Assembly (NCBI RefSeq): GCF_011382965.1
Contig: NZ_CP049934.1
Coordinates: forward strand, 620,001 to 684,000
Length of the DNA stretch: 64,000 nt
Reading direction: 5' to 3'
DNA from: Leucobacter insecticola
GTDB lineage: Bacteria > Actinomycetota > Actinomycetes > Actinomycetales > Microbacteriaceae
In this document: positions 57,257 to 64,000 of the stretch, piece after piece
How positions within the stretch are numbered: the stretch's first letter is position 1
Layout of the letters: each line of letters starts with the position of its first letter
Program-made: the position numbers and the translations under genes
The notes under the pieces: model-generated
The model's input: only the letters and a program-made list of their open reading frames with translations
Databases searched by the model: none
What the model was told of the DNA's origin: nothing

Positions 57257-58632
57257 ACACCCTCGACATCATCAGAAGCGCGGCGGCGAACACCTTTCGC
57301 TCGAAGGCGCGCGCGATCCTCACTATCCTCGCGATCTTCACCGGCGCCTTTACTCTCACGCTGACGAGCGGGCTTGGCACCGGCGTCAACAACTACATCA
57401 CCGATACGGTCAGCGGTGCCGGGGCGGCTGACGCCATGACCGTTTCGAAGAGTGGCGATGATCCCGGCGTCGGCCTGCCGGGCGCGGGCAGCTCCGGCCC
57501 GAGAGAATACGACCCGAATGCGATCTCGGCTGGTGGGGCCGCGGGGGCCGGAACGCCCAGTGCTCCCGGAGCCCCGAGCGCGGGCACCGTCAGCGCGCTG
57601 GACTCCGCAGATATCGACGCCCTCGCCGAGATTGGCGGTGTGCGCAAGGTCGAGGCTAATCGAACCATCTCGCTTGACTACATTCAGGTGGACACCGAGG
57701 CTACCAAGTACGTTGCATCCGTCGGCAGCCTGATTCCGGGGCAGACGGTGGTGATGGCGGCCGGCGTCGAGCCGGGTGCCGTGCGCACCGACGATGCTGA
57801 CGCCCCCGGAACTGCGAGCACGCTGCAACTCGCGTTGCCCGTTGACTATGTTGACGCGCTCGGCTTTGCGAACGACGACGCGGCCCTCGGGCAGCCGGTC
57901 GTTCTCGCGATCACCGATGCCGAACGCACACAACACGTCCTCGAGGCCACGGTCGTCGGGGTGGCGGAGGATCCGCTCGTATCCCCGACGGGTCCGAGCC
58001 TGCTCGTCAATGACGCGCTCAGCGACGCGCTCTTCACGGCGCAACAGACCGGGCTGACCCCGGAGCAGGCTGATCGGTACGCATCAGCGACCGTATGGTT
58101 TGATCCCGCAGCGACTCCCGCAGAAATTGACGCGCTGAAGTCTCGGCTCGGCGACGCAGGGTACACCGGGACCACCCTCAAGGATCAGCTCGGCACCGTC
58201 ACCGCGGTGACCGACGGCATCGTGTTGGTGCTCAACGCCTTCGCTATCATCGCGCTCCTCGCGGCCGCGTTCGGCATCGTCAATACGCTCTACATGTCGG
58301 TGCAGGAACGCACGCGCGAGATCGGTCTCATGAAAGCGATGGGAATGGGTAGTGGGCGGGTGTTCTCCCTGTTCAGCCTTGAGGCTGCGTTCCTGGGGTT
58401 CTTGGGGAGCGCGCTGGGGGCGCTTGTCGCGATGGTGGTCGGGATCGGCGTCAGCGCCTCACTCGCGACGACCCTGCTTGCCGATCTCTCGGGACTGACG
58501 CTCATCGCCTTCGATCCGGCGTCGATCATCACGGTGATTGTGCTGGTGATGGGGATCGCGTTCCTCGCGGGCACGCTCCCCGCGGTGCGCGCGGCGAAGG
58601 CGGATCCGGTGGAGTCGCTGCGCTACGAGTAG
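57253..58632 (+). CDS. ABC transporter permease (MacB/FtsX-like)
   Basis: A 459-residue permease: one N-terminal helix (SKARAILTILAIFTGAFTLT), a large extracytoplasmic domain (residues 45-320) with a Gly/Ala/Pro-rich stretch near 75-115, and three C-terminal helices containing VNTLYMSVQERTREIGLMKA, an FtsX signature, and TLPAVRAAKADPVESLRYE at the end. With the ATPase it forms an exporter, perhaps for peptides or antimicrobials, next to a divergent two-component system that likely induces it. Confidence 0.92.
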   Translation: MNTLDIIRSAAANTFRSKARAILTILAIFTGAFTLTLTSGLGTGVNNYITDTVSGAGAADAMTVSKSGDDPGVGLPGAGSSGPREYDPNAISAGGAAGAGTPSAPGAPSAGTVSALDSADIDALAEIGGVRKVEANRTISLDYIQVDTEATKYVASVGSLIPGQTVVMAAGVEPGAVRTDDADAPGTASTLQLALPVDYVDALGFANDDAALGQPVVLAITDAERTQHVLEATVVGVAEDPLVSPTGPSLLVNDALSDALFTAQQTGLTPEQADRYASATVWFDPAATPAEIDALKSRLGDAGYTGTTLKDQLGTVTAVTDGIVLVLNAFAIIALLAAAFGIVNTLYMSVQERTREIGLMKAMGMGSGRVFSLFSLEAAFLGFLGSALGALVAMVVGIGVSASLATTLLADLSGLTLIAFDPASIITVIVLVMGIAFLAGTLPAVRAAKADPVESLRYE

Positions 58633-58652
58633 CGGCGCCGAGCCCCTGTGTG

Positions 58653-58693
58653 AGGCTGTGCCCACGATCCCGAGCCGGACGTGGGCACAGCCT
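58653..58693 (+). terminator. Terminator after the ABC exporter
   Basis: AGGCTGTGCCCACG (58653-58666) pairs perfectly with CGTGGGCACAGCCT (58680-58693), 20 bases after the permease stop, with TTT following. Confidence 0.7.
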
Positions 58694-58846
58694 TTCGGCG
58701 CGCCGAGCGGTGGCCCCGCGGCCTCTGAACGCTCCCCCTGATCAATGCTCTTCCTATGCCCCGTATAGCTCTTATGTCGGGGTGATGATTGGTTGCGTGA
58801 TAGAATCATTTGACGACTTATTGAGAGTCGCCTATTGGGGGGTTGT

Positions 58847-61102
58847 GTGTTTCAGAAATTCTTTGTCGGCAAAGTAGCGGTTCTTGGGCTGGCTTTTGCT
58901 GTACTTCCGTTTGGCGTGGCTTCGGCCGAGGCTGTCGAATCGAGAGCCGCAAGCTTCACGCTCGGATCGGAACAGCTGTGTCCGGGGGCGACAGCGCCCG
59001 GTGTGTCCCACGGTGCAAGTGGGCAGCTGGTGGTTGACCTCACCGCTGTCGCGGGCGGCCTGACCGACAGCGTCGTGGTGGCGAGTGACGCGGCCAGGTC
59101 GTGTGTGAACGATCTGACGAGCGTGTCGTTCACGAATCCCGGCCCGGTCCGTTCGCTCGAGATCGGCGCGGAAGCGTTCAGCCGTAATGTCGCCGGTGAA
59201 CTCAACAATCAGATCACCGGGGTGTCATTCCCTGAGGGGCTTGAGACGCTCAATATTGGAAGCTACGCGTTTCTGCAGTCCGACTCAGGCATGAATCATC
59301 TCGAGTCGGTGGTGTTTCCGAACTCTCTGACGACGCTCAAGGTGGGAGACTGGGCTTTTTCGCAAGAGAATCTGAACGGTGCAAACTCACTCACAGAGCT
59401 GACGTTTCCGCAGACCGACATGCTCAAGCTTGAGCTTGGAACGGCCTCGTTCCGGCAGCGTGCAACGAACGGATCCAACACCCTCGAGCGGGTGAATTTT
59501 CCGGGCACCGTGGCCTCGCTGAGGATCAACGACTCCGCGTTCCAGCAGTCTGTCGAAGCTGGCGCGGGAGATGCTCGGCTGGCCGAGGTGATTCTGCCGA
59601 CCGGATCGGAGAGCCTCGAGATCGGCTACTATTCCTTTGCGCAATTCGCGCCGGAAGGTGCAACGGCTCTGTCGCGGGTCAGTTTCCCGTCAGGCCTGAA
59701 GCAGTTGAAGCTCTGGAACAGTGCGTTCTACCTGGTCTCCTCTGCCTCAACCCGACTCGAGTCGATTGAATTCCCCGACGGGCTCGACAGCCTGTCTATC
59801 GGTTACGGAGCGCTGGCACAGAGTTCTCGCGACGGCGAGGCCTCGCTCAAGAGCATCGACTTCCCAGACCGAGTTTCTTCTTTGGAGATCGCCGGTTCAG
59901 CGTTTTCGCAGAAATCGGGCAATGGCTCCACTGCCCTCACCTCGGTGGAGTTTCCCCTTGGAATTCATAATCTGACTATTGGCAACTACGCGTTTCAGCA
60001 GAACGCAAGAAACGGCTCAACGAGCTTGGCTTCCGTCGTTTTCCCCGAGGGGCTGAAGCAACTTGAGGTCAACTACGGTGGCTTTTACCAGGAGGCCACC
60101 TTCGGAGACAATGCGCTGCGAGAGCTGGAGTTTCCCGCGGGACTCGAGTCGTTGCACGTTCACACGTCAGGTTTCCAACAGAGCTCGATCGCCGGCAGCA
60201 ACTCGCTTGCTGCGGTCAGTTTCCCAGAGGGGCTGAAGAACGCGACCTTCGACTCGAACGCCTTCTACCAGGCGGTAACGCTCGGCGAGAATCCGATGAA
60301 GACCGTCTCGTTCCCGGGCGGAATGGATACGCTCAGCTTCGATCGCTATGCATTTTTTCAGTCACCAACTTCTCTTGAGGTGGTCGAGTTCCGCTCAACC
60401 GAGACGCCGGTGGCGGCGATCTCGGTACCGGATGAATATCCCTTCGTGCCCGCGGCTGCCACCTGGCTGTGGTACGGAGAAGACGGCGCAGATACCGCGA
60501 CCGATTGGTCCATGCCGGGTGAGGAACACGAGTTGGTGGGGTACCGAAAGCTTGCCTTGACGGGGCTTGAGGGCGGCACACTGAGCGATGTCCAGCCCGG
60601 ATCTGCGTTCAACGCACAGGCAGAATCGTTCGCCTATCCGAGCACCGAGAACACTTTCGCCGCTCCGCGAGTGCTGGCGGAGATCCCGGAACTTCCCTAT
60701 GAACACTGGGCAGTGGATCTCCCCGCGGCTGAGCGTGACGGCTTTACCTTCGAGGGATGGTGCCCCGTCGCGCCAGAAGGCGGGGAATGCTCTGAGGAAT
60801 TGATCCCGGCATCTGCCGATCGCACCTCCCGCGCCGCGGCGTTTGAGTTGCTGTCGCCTACGACAACCCTGCACGCCGTATGGCTAGCCGCTGAGCAGCC
60901 CGACCCGAAGCCGGGAACGCAGGGGCCTGGTGGCTCTACCGATGGTGGCAACGCGGGAGCGCCGGGAGGTCAGGCTCAGGACGGGCTGAGCACCACGGGC
61001 GGACCCACGCTCTTCCTGACGCTGGGGCTTGCGACTCTGGCAATTGCCGCCGGCGCGGGTGCGATGCTGCGGCGCCGCAAGCGCTCGCCGCAAGGGGCGT
61101 AA
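58847..61102 (+). CDS. Secreted leucine-rich-repeat (BspA-type) surface protein with LSTTG anchor
   Basis: A 751-residue secreted protein. A GTG at 58847 gives a signal peptide (VAVLGLAFAVLPFGVASAEA). Residues about 85-510 are some 14 repeats of about 30 residues with the pattern L..V.FP.GL..L.I...AF.Q....G, typical of BspA/Internalin-like LRR_5. A Listeria-Bacteroides-type repeat follows (DGFTFEGWCPVAPEGG, TLHAVWLAA). The C-terminus is a Pro/Gly spacer, LSTTGG, a hydrophobic helix and RRRKR, a wall-sorting signal with a non-canonical LPXTG. It probably mediates adhesion. There is no strong ribosome site except a six-G run. Confidence 0.88.
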   Translation: MFQKFFVGKVAVLGLAFAVLPFGVASAEAVESRAASFTLGSEQLCPGATAPGVSHGASGQLVVDLTAVAGGLTDSVVVASDAARSCVNDLTSVSFTNPGPVRSLEIGAEAFSRNVAGELNNQITGVSFPEGLETLNIGSYAFLQSDSGMNHLESVVFPNSLTTLKVGDWAFSQENLNGANSLTELTFPQTDMLKLELGTASFRQRATNGSNTLERVNFPGTVASLRINDSAFQQSVEAGAGDARLAEVILPTGSESLEIGYYSFAQFAPEGATALSRVSFPSGLKQLKLWNSAFYLVSSASTRLESIEFPDGLDSLSIGYGALAQSSRDGEASLKSIDFPDRVSSLEIAGSAFSQKSGNGSTALTSVEFPLGIHNLTIGNYAFQQNARNGSTSLASVVFPEGLKQLEVNYGGFYQEATFGDNALRELEFPAGLESLHVHTSGFQQSSIAGSNSLAAVSFPEGLKNATFDSNAFYQAVTLGENPMKTVSFPGGMDTLSFDRYAFFQSPTSLEVVEFRSTETPVAAISVPDEYPFVPAAATWLWYGEDGADTATDWSMPGEEHELVGYRKLALTGLEGGTLSDVQPGSAFNAQAESFAYPSTENTFAAPRVLAEIPELPYEHWAVDLPAAERDGFTFEGWCPVAPEGGECSEELIPASADRTSRAAAFELLSPTTTLHAVWLAAEQPDPKPGTQGPGGSTDGGNAGAPGGQAQDGLSTTGGPTLFLTLGLATLAIAAGAGAMLRRRKRSPQGA

Positions 61103-61110
61103 CGGGCGAC

Positions 61111-61144
61111 AGGAAGCCGGGCCACTTGTGTGACCCGGCTTCCT
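61111..61144 (+). terminator. Terminator after the LRR protein gene
   Basis: AGGAAGCCGGG (61111-61121) pairs perfectly with CCCGGCTTCCT (61134-61144), eight bases after the stop. No U-tract follows. Confidence 0.65.
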
Positions 61145-61292
61145 GGTCTAAGCTTGCTCTTTGGCTGTGCAAAGTCCCATTGCATAGACCGCAGGGGTGG
61201 TTCGGGATCAGTTTCGGCTGAATCGCGATAGCTCCCGCAGACAAGAAATCTTGGGTGAGGCCGTCCGGTCTCACGGTATGAGAGGAAAAACC

Positions 61293-61529
61293 ATGGCAGC
61301 AGTGTGCCAGGTGACAGGAGCCGTTCCCGGTTTCGGTCACAACATTTCACACTCGCACCGTCGCACCAAGCGTCGGTTCGATCCGAATATCCAGAAGAAG
61401 ACCTACTTTGTGCCCTCACTCGGCCGCAAGGTGACCCTGACCCTGTCGGTCAAGGGCATCAAGGTTATCGACGCACGCGGCATTGAGTCCGTGGTCGCCG
61501 ATCTGAAGAAGCGTGGGGTGAAGCTCTAA
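61293..61529 (+). CDS. rpmB: 50S ribosomal protein L28, zinc-free form
   Basis: A 78-residue L28: [20 protein letters not shown] and [15 protein letters not shown], ending [17 protein letters not shown]. It has one Cys and no CxxC pairs, so it is the C-minus type whose mycobacterial orthologue (RpmB2) is made in zinc shortage. ATG at 61293 with GAGG upstream. It overlaps rpmG by one base. Confidence 0.95.
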   Translation: MAAVCQVTGAVPGFGHNISHSHRRTKRRFDPNIQKKTYFVPSLGRKVTLTLSVKGIKVIDARGIESVVADLKKRGVKL

Positions 61530-61696
61530 TGGCTAAAGATAAGGACGTACGTCCGATCATCAAGCTCCGCTCGACGGCCGGCACCGGGTTCACCTATGTG
61601 ACCCGCAAGAACCGTCGGAATACCCCTGATCGTCTCGTGCTCAAGAAGTACGATCCGGTCGTTCGCAAGCACGTTGAATTCCGAGAGGAGCGCTAA
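61529..61696 (+). CDS. rpmG: 50S ribosomal protein L33, zinc-free form
   Basis: A 55-residue L33 beginning [17 protein letters not shown] and ending [13 protein letters not shown]. It lacks the two CxxC zinc motifs of the C-plus form. The ATG overlaps the rpmB stop (TAATG); the gene ends two bases before rpsN. Confidence 0.95.
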   Translation: MAKDKDVRPIIKLRSTAGTGFTYVTRKNRRNTPDRLVLKKYDPVVRKHVEFREER

Positions 61697-61698
61697 AC

Positions 61699-62004
61699 AT
61701 GGCTAAGAAGAGCATGATTGCGAAGAACAAGCAGCGCCAGGCCATCGTTGATCGCTACGCTGCGAAGCGTCTCGAGCTGAAGAAGGCACTCGTTGACCCC
61801 AAGGGCACCGACGAGAGCCGTGAGGCTGCACGCGTTGGCCTGCAGAAGCTGCCCCGCAACGCGTCTCCCGTGCGCGTGCGCAGCCGCGACGTCATCGACG
61901 GCCGCCCCCGTGGTGTGCTCTCGAAGTTCGGTGTTTCCCGTGTTCGCTTCCGCGACATGGCGCACCGTGGCGAGCTGCCAGGCATCACAAAGTCGAGCTG
62001 GTAA
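61699..62004 (+). CDS. rpsN: 30S ribosomal protein S14, zinc-free long form
   Basis: A 101-residue long-form S14: [20 protein letters not shown] at the start, then [20 protein letters not shown] and [19 protein letters not shown], ending KSSW. It lacks the CxxC...CxxC zinc ribbon of the short type. GAGGAG (61686-61691) supplies its ribosome site. Confidence 0.95.
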   Translation: MAKKSMIAKNKQRQAIVDRYAAKRLELKKALVDPKGTDESREAARVGLQKLPRNASPVRVRSRDVIDGRPRGVLSKFGVSRVRFRDMAHRGELPGITKSSW

Positions 62005-62085
62005 CAGTTCGACCAGTCAAGTACTGCCGATTACGGTTGCGCGCGAGCGTAAAACCGAGCTGGTAACAGCTCAGAAACCGGCTTA

Positions 62086-62134
62086 AGGTGTGGCCGCAGA
62101 TCCGAAAAGGGTCTGCGGCCACACCTATTTTTTG
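62086..62134 (+). terminator. Strong terminator after rpmB-rpmG-rpsN
   Basis: AGGTGTGGCCGCAGA (62086-62100) pairs with TCTGCGGCCACACCT (62112-62126), with a short loop, followed by ATTTTTT. A classic intrinsic terminator. Just before it, CGAGCTGGTAACAG of the rpsN 3' end is repeated near 62056. Confidence 0.85.
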
Positions 62135-62150
62135 GGTTTTCACACTGAAA

Positions 62151-62270
62151 CGACACGAAACGACACGAAAATCCGCAGAAATACGCCGCTGTGCGATAGA
62201 TTCGTACCGATCACCCGATCGGACCCTCCAAACCGGAGGGATACCTGAAATAGATCAGGGGCTCGGAACC
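62151..62270 (+). promoter_or_regulatory. Leader region of the HU gene
   Basis: CGACACGAAA occurs twice in tandem (62151-62170). A candidate -10, TAGATT, is at 62197-62202. Downstream are two small hairpins, CCCTCC/GGAGGG (62224-62240) and CCTGA/TCAGG (62244-62259), which may structure the mRNA leader. No clear -35. Confidence 0.4.
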
Positions 62271-62298
62271 TAGCTTCGTTGCCCTGGAAGGAAACAAC

Positions 62299-62577
62299 AT
62301 GGCACTCAACAAGACTGAGCTCGTCGCTAAGATCGCTGCAGAGACCGGCCAGAGCCAGGCTGCAGTTTCAAGCGTTATCGACGGCCTGTTCGCCGCTGTA
62401 TCTGAGACCGTCGCCGCTGGTGAAAAGGTTTCGATCCCGGGGTGGATCTCCTTTGAGACCGCAACCACCGCTGCACGCACCGGCCGCAACCCGCGTACCG
62501 GCGAGAGCATCGACATTCCCGCTGGCAAGCGCGTGAAGGTTTCGGTTGGCAGCAAGCTCAAGGCTGCTGTGAAGTAA
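62299..62577 (+). CDS. hup: DNA-binding protein HU
   Basis: A 92-residue HU protein that bends and compacts DNA as a dimer. It has NKTELVAKIAAETGQSQAAV at the N-terminus, the core VSIPGWISFETA and the arm RTGRNPRTGESIDIPAGKRV, ending FKVS-like VSVGSKLKAAVK. It lacks the long lysine-rich tail of mycobacterial HupB. One residue, the Trp in PGWISF, is unusual where most HUs have Phe or Gly-Phe. AAGGAA lies upstream of the ATG. Confidence 0.95.
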   Translation: MALNKTELVAKIAAETGQSQAAVSSVIDGLFAAVSETVAAGEKVSIPGWISFETATTAARTGRNPRTGESIDIPAGKRVKVSVGSKLKAAVK

Positions 62578-62660
62578 CTGACTTCCTCAAACAACACCCC
62601 CTGATGCGAGGGCGGATTCCAGTGGTCGTCGCAACACGGTAGAACTCCGAGCATTACAGA

Positions 62661-62705
62661 AGCGCCCCCGCTCACCAAATCGGTGAGCGGGGGCGCTTTC
62701 TACTT
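62661..62705 (+). terminator. Terminator between hup and the SH3-like gene
   Basis: AAGCGCCCCCGCTCACC (62661-62677) pairs perfectly with GGTGAGCGGGGGCGCTT (62683-62699), followed by TCTACTT. It could serve both converging genes. Confidence 0.85.
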
Positions 62706-62707
62706 CG

Positions 62708-63046
62708 CTACATGGCTCGCAGAACACGGTGAGGCACCCACCCTTCCCGGCCAGACTGGTTTCGACACCATGCCCACCCGCTTTCGGGATCGTTTGAAAG
62801 CGCCTCGACCATTTCTCCAGCAGAAACAGGAAGCTCAGTGGTGTCATATGCAACCAGAACGGTTCCCGTGGACCCTCGTTCGTTAATATGGCGTGCGGGC
62901 ACCCAGCCGGTCCCAGTAGGGGCAGTGACGAACACGAAGGCCGGCCATTCTGTGTCCCGGTCACCAATCGATACTTCTTCGCCGGGTGCTATCTTCAACG
63001 GTGCTCTGGTCGGGATCTCATGATCCGCTGTAACGATGTATCGCAT
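62708..63046 (-). CDS. SH3-like domain protein
   Basis: A 112-residue protein with two short SH3-like segments, WPAFVFVTAPTGTGWVPARHI and GWAWCRNQSGREGWVPHRVL. Such tandem variants occur in proteins binding peptidoglycan or other partners, but no signal peptide is seen. I place the start at the ATG at 63046; the extra upstream codons run toward the insertion sequence. The function is unknown. Confidence 0.75.
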   Translation of the reverse strand: MRYIVTADHEIPTRAPLKIAPGEEVSIGDRDTEWPAFVFVTAPTGTGWVPARHINERGSTGTVLVAYDTTELPVSAGEMVEALSNDPESGWAWCRNQSGREGWVPHRVLRAM

Positions 63047-63091
63047 GGCGGCATTCTGACACACGATGCGATCCACAAGGTTCTTCGAAGG

Positions 63092-64000
63092 CTACAAGGT
63101 TGATTGGAGAAGCTTGTTGAGCCGCTGAGCTGGGGTGTCCCAGCCCAGCGTTTTACGGGGCCTGGTGTTGAGCTGTTGGGCCACTCGGGCAAGCTCTTCG
63201 GGGCTGTGGCGGGAGAGGTCCGTGCCTTTCGGGAAATACTGTCTCAGGAGCCGGTTGGTGTTCTCGTTTGATCCGCGCTGCCAGGGAGAAGCGGGGTCGC
63301 AAGAGAACACGGGTATGTCAGTCGCAATAGAGAATCGTTTGTGCTCCGCCATCTCGCCTCCTTGATCCCATGTCAATGAGCGCCGCAGATGTGCCGGGAG
63401 GTGACTCATCGTTTTCGTGAGCGCTTCTCGCGTCGTTGCCGCGTCACGGGAGCCAGGGAGATGGACCAGCATTACGTACCTGGTTGAGCGTTCAACGAGA
63501 GTCCCGATCTGGCTTCCGCCTTCTCTCCCAATGATCAGGTCACCTTCCCAGTGACCTGGGACCGCACGATCTGCAACTTCTGGAGGCCGTTCAGAGATCA
63601 TCACCATGGGGTCAGTAAATCTCTGCTGCCGCTTCTGCGTCTGCCTCCTGGGTGTTCGGCGGGCTTTCCCATTACGAAGAGCCGCAGCGATCTCACGACG
63701 CAACTGACCTCGCCCTTGAACATAGAGTGTCTGGTAGATCGTTTCAGTTGCCACGCGCATCCCTAGATCCGTCGGATAGTCCACCCGTAGCGTACGACTG
63801 ATCTGTTCCGGTGACCAGAACTCAGAAAGCTTCTCTTGCACATACGCGCGCAAAGGACCACAAGCCACGAGTTTCCTGGACTTCGGTCGCGGCCTGCGCT
63901 TCGCGGCTTTCCGGTGTGCCGCATACGGGTGATACGGGCCGTGTTGTGACCGGTTTCTACGGAGTTCTCGGCTCACCGTCGAGGGTGCGCGGCCCAGATC
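63092..64000 (-). mobile_element. IS30-family transposase, cut by the window edge
   Basis: An IS30-type DDE transposase whose frame is still open at 64000 (GRAPSTVSRELRRNRS). The catalytic acids are visible in VPGHWEGDLIIGREGG, RSLTWDQGGEMAEH and QRGSNENTNRLLRQYFP. The C-terminus NTRPRKTLGWDTPAQRL is a family signature. The protein is intact as far as it can be seen. Its stop is at 63092, only 45 bases from the SH3-like gene, so the element end lies in that gap; I cannot place the terminal repeat without the other end. Confidence 0.93.

Noticed and set aside
61145..61292. Zur box before rpmB
   Set aside because: No AT-rich palindrome like that at 27626 is present.

Overview
The window reads as chromosome of a high-GC actinobacterium. 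Frequent GTG and TTG starts, a ClgR/PopR-type regulator beside a second clpP pair, an actinobacterial-type CtaD, zinc-free L28/L33/S14 proteins and a Gram-positive wall-anchored repeat protein all fit Micrococcales. My best guess is Microbacteriaceae, perhaps Leucobacter or a relative; that is inference from gene content, not a measured placement.

Layout. 1-3.1 kb: the C-terminal part of a copper P-type ATPase and a solitary ctaD broken by one base. 3.1-11.3 kb: small housekeeping and regulatory genes, including a SUMF1-like protein, a cupin, a PopR-like regulator facing two clpP genes, a MerR regulator, an AlkD-like repair protein, purB, a low-molecular-weight phosphatase and a VapBC pair. 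11.5-16.9 kb: two tandem paralogues of a large multi-pass membrane protein of unknown function. 17.0-20.6 kb: E1-alpha, E1-beta and E2 of a 2-oxo acid dehydrogenase complex. 20.8-24.3 kb: katG with its Fur-family repressor, then a short-chain dehydrogenase. 24.4-31.8 kb: a metal-homeostasis stretch with a CDF exporter and a copper chaperone, each behind a CsoR-type operator, then a complete zinc uptake operon (znuA, ATPase, two permeases, zur) behind a Zur-type box. 31.8-35.8 kb: small genes and remnants. 35.8-42.6 kb: a complete type I Wadjet defence operon, jetABCD. 42.7-47.2 kb: xylose-type ABC importer with a divergent ROK regulator. 47.2-52.4 kb: a small membrane protein, a LysR regulator and an RND exporter. 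52.6-58.6 kb: an SGNH hydrolase, a VOC/MarR pair, and a two-component system divergent from a MacB-like ABC exporter. 58.8-61.1 kb: a secreted leucine-rich-repeat wall protein. 61.3-62.6 kb: rpmB-rpmG-rpsN and an HU gene. 62.7-64 kb: an SH3-like protein and an IS30 transposase running off the edge.

A pattern cuts across the whole window. At least ten otherwise well-conserved genes are broken by apparent single-base losses, mostly in short G or C runs (ctaD, vapC, the first membrane paralogue, E1-alpha, E2, katG twice, a zinc permease, jetB, the sugar permease, the LysR gene three times, the ABC ATPase). Restoring one base at each site usually recovers the full family sequence. This looks like systematic homopolymer under-calling in the assembly rather than gene decay, so those entries should be read as probably intact genes. 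By contrast, the Fic gene at 34.6-35.1 kb and the antitoxin/toxin pair at 25.5-25.8 kb look genuinely decayed.

The most interesting items are the Wadjet operon, the ClpP pair in which one subunit lacks its catalytic serine next to a regulator ending in a tmRNA-tag-like tail, a 50-bp inverted-repeat element present twice, the RND exporter with a large coiled-coil insertion, and the uncharacterised paired membrane proteins.
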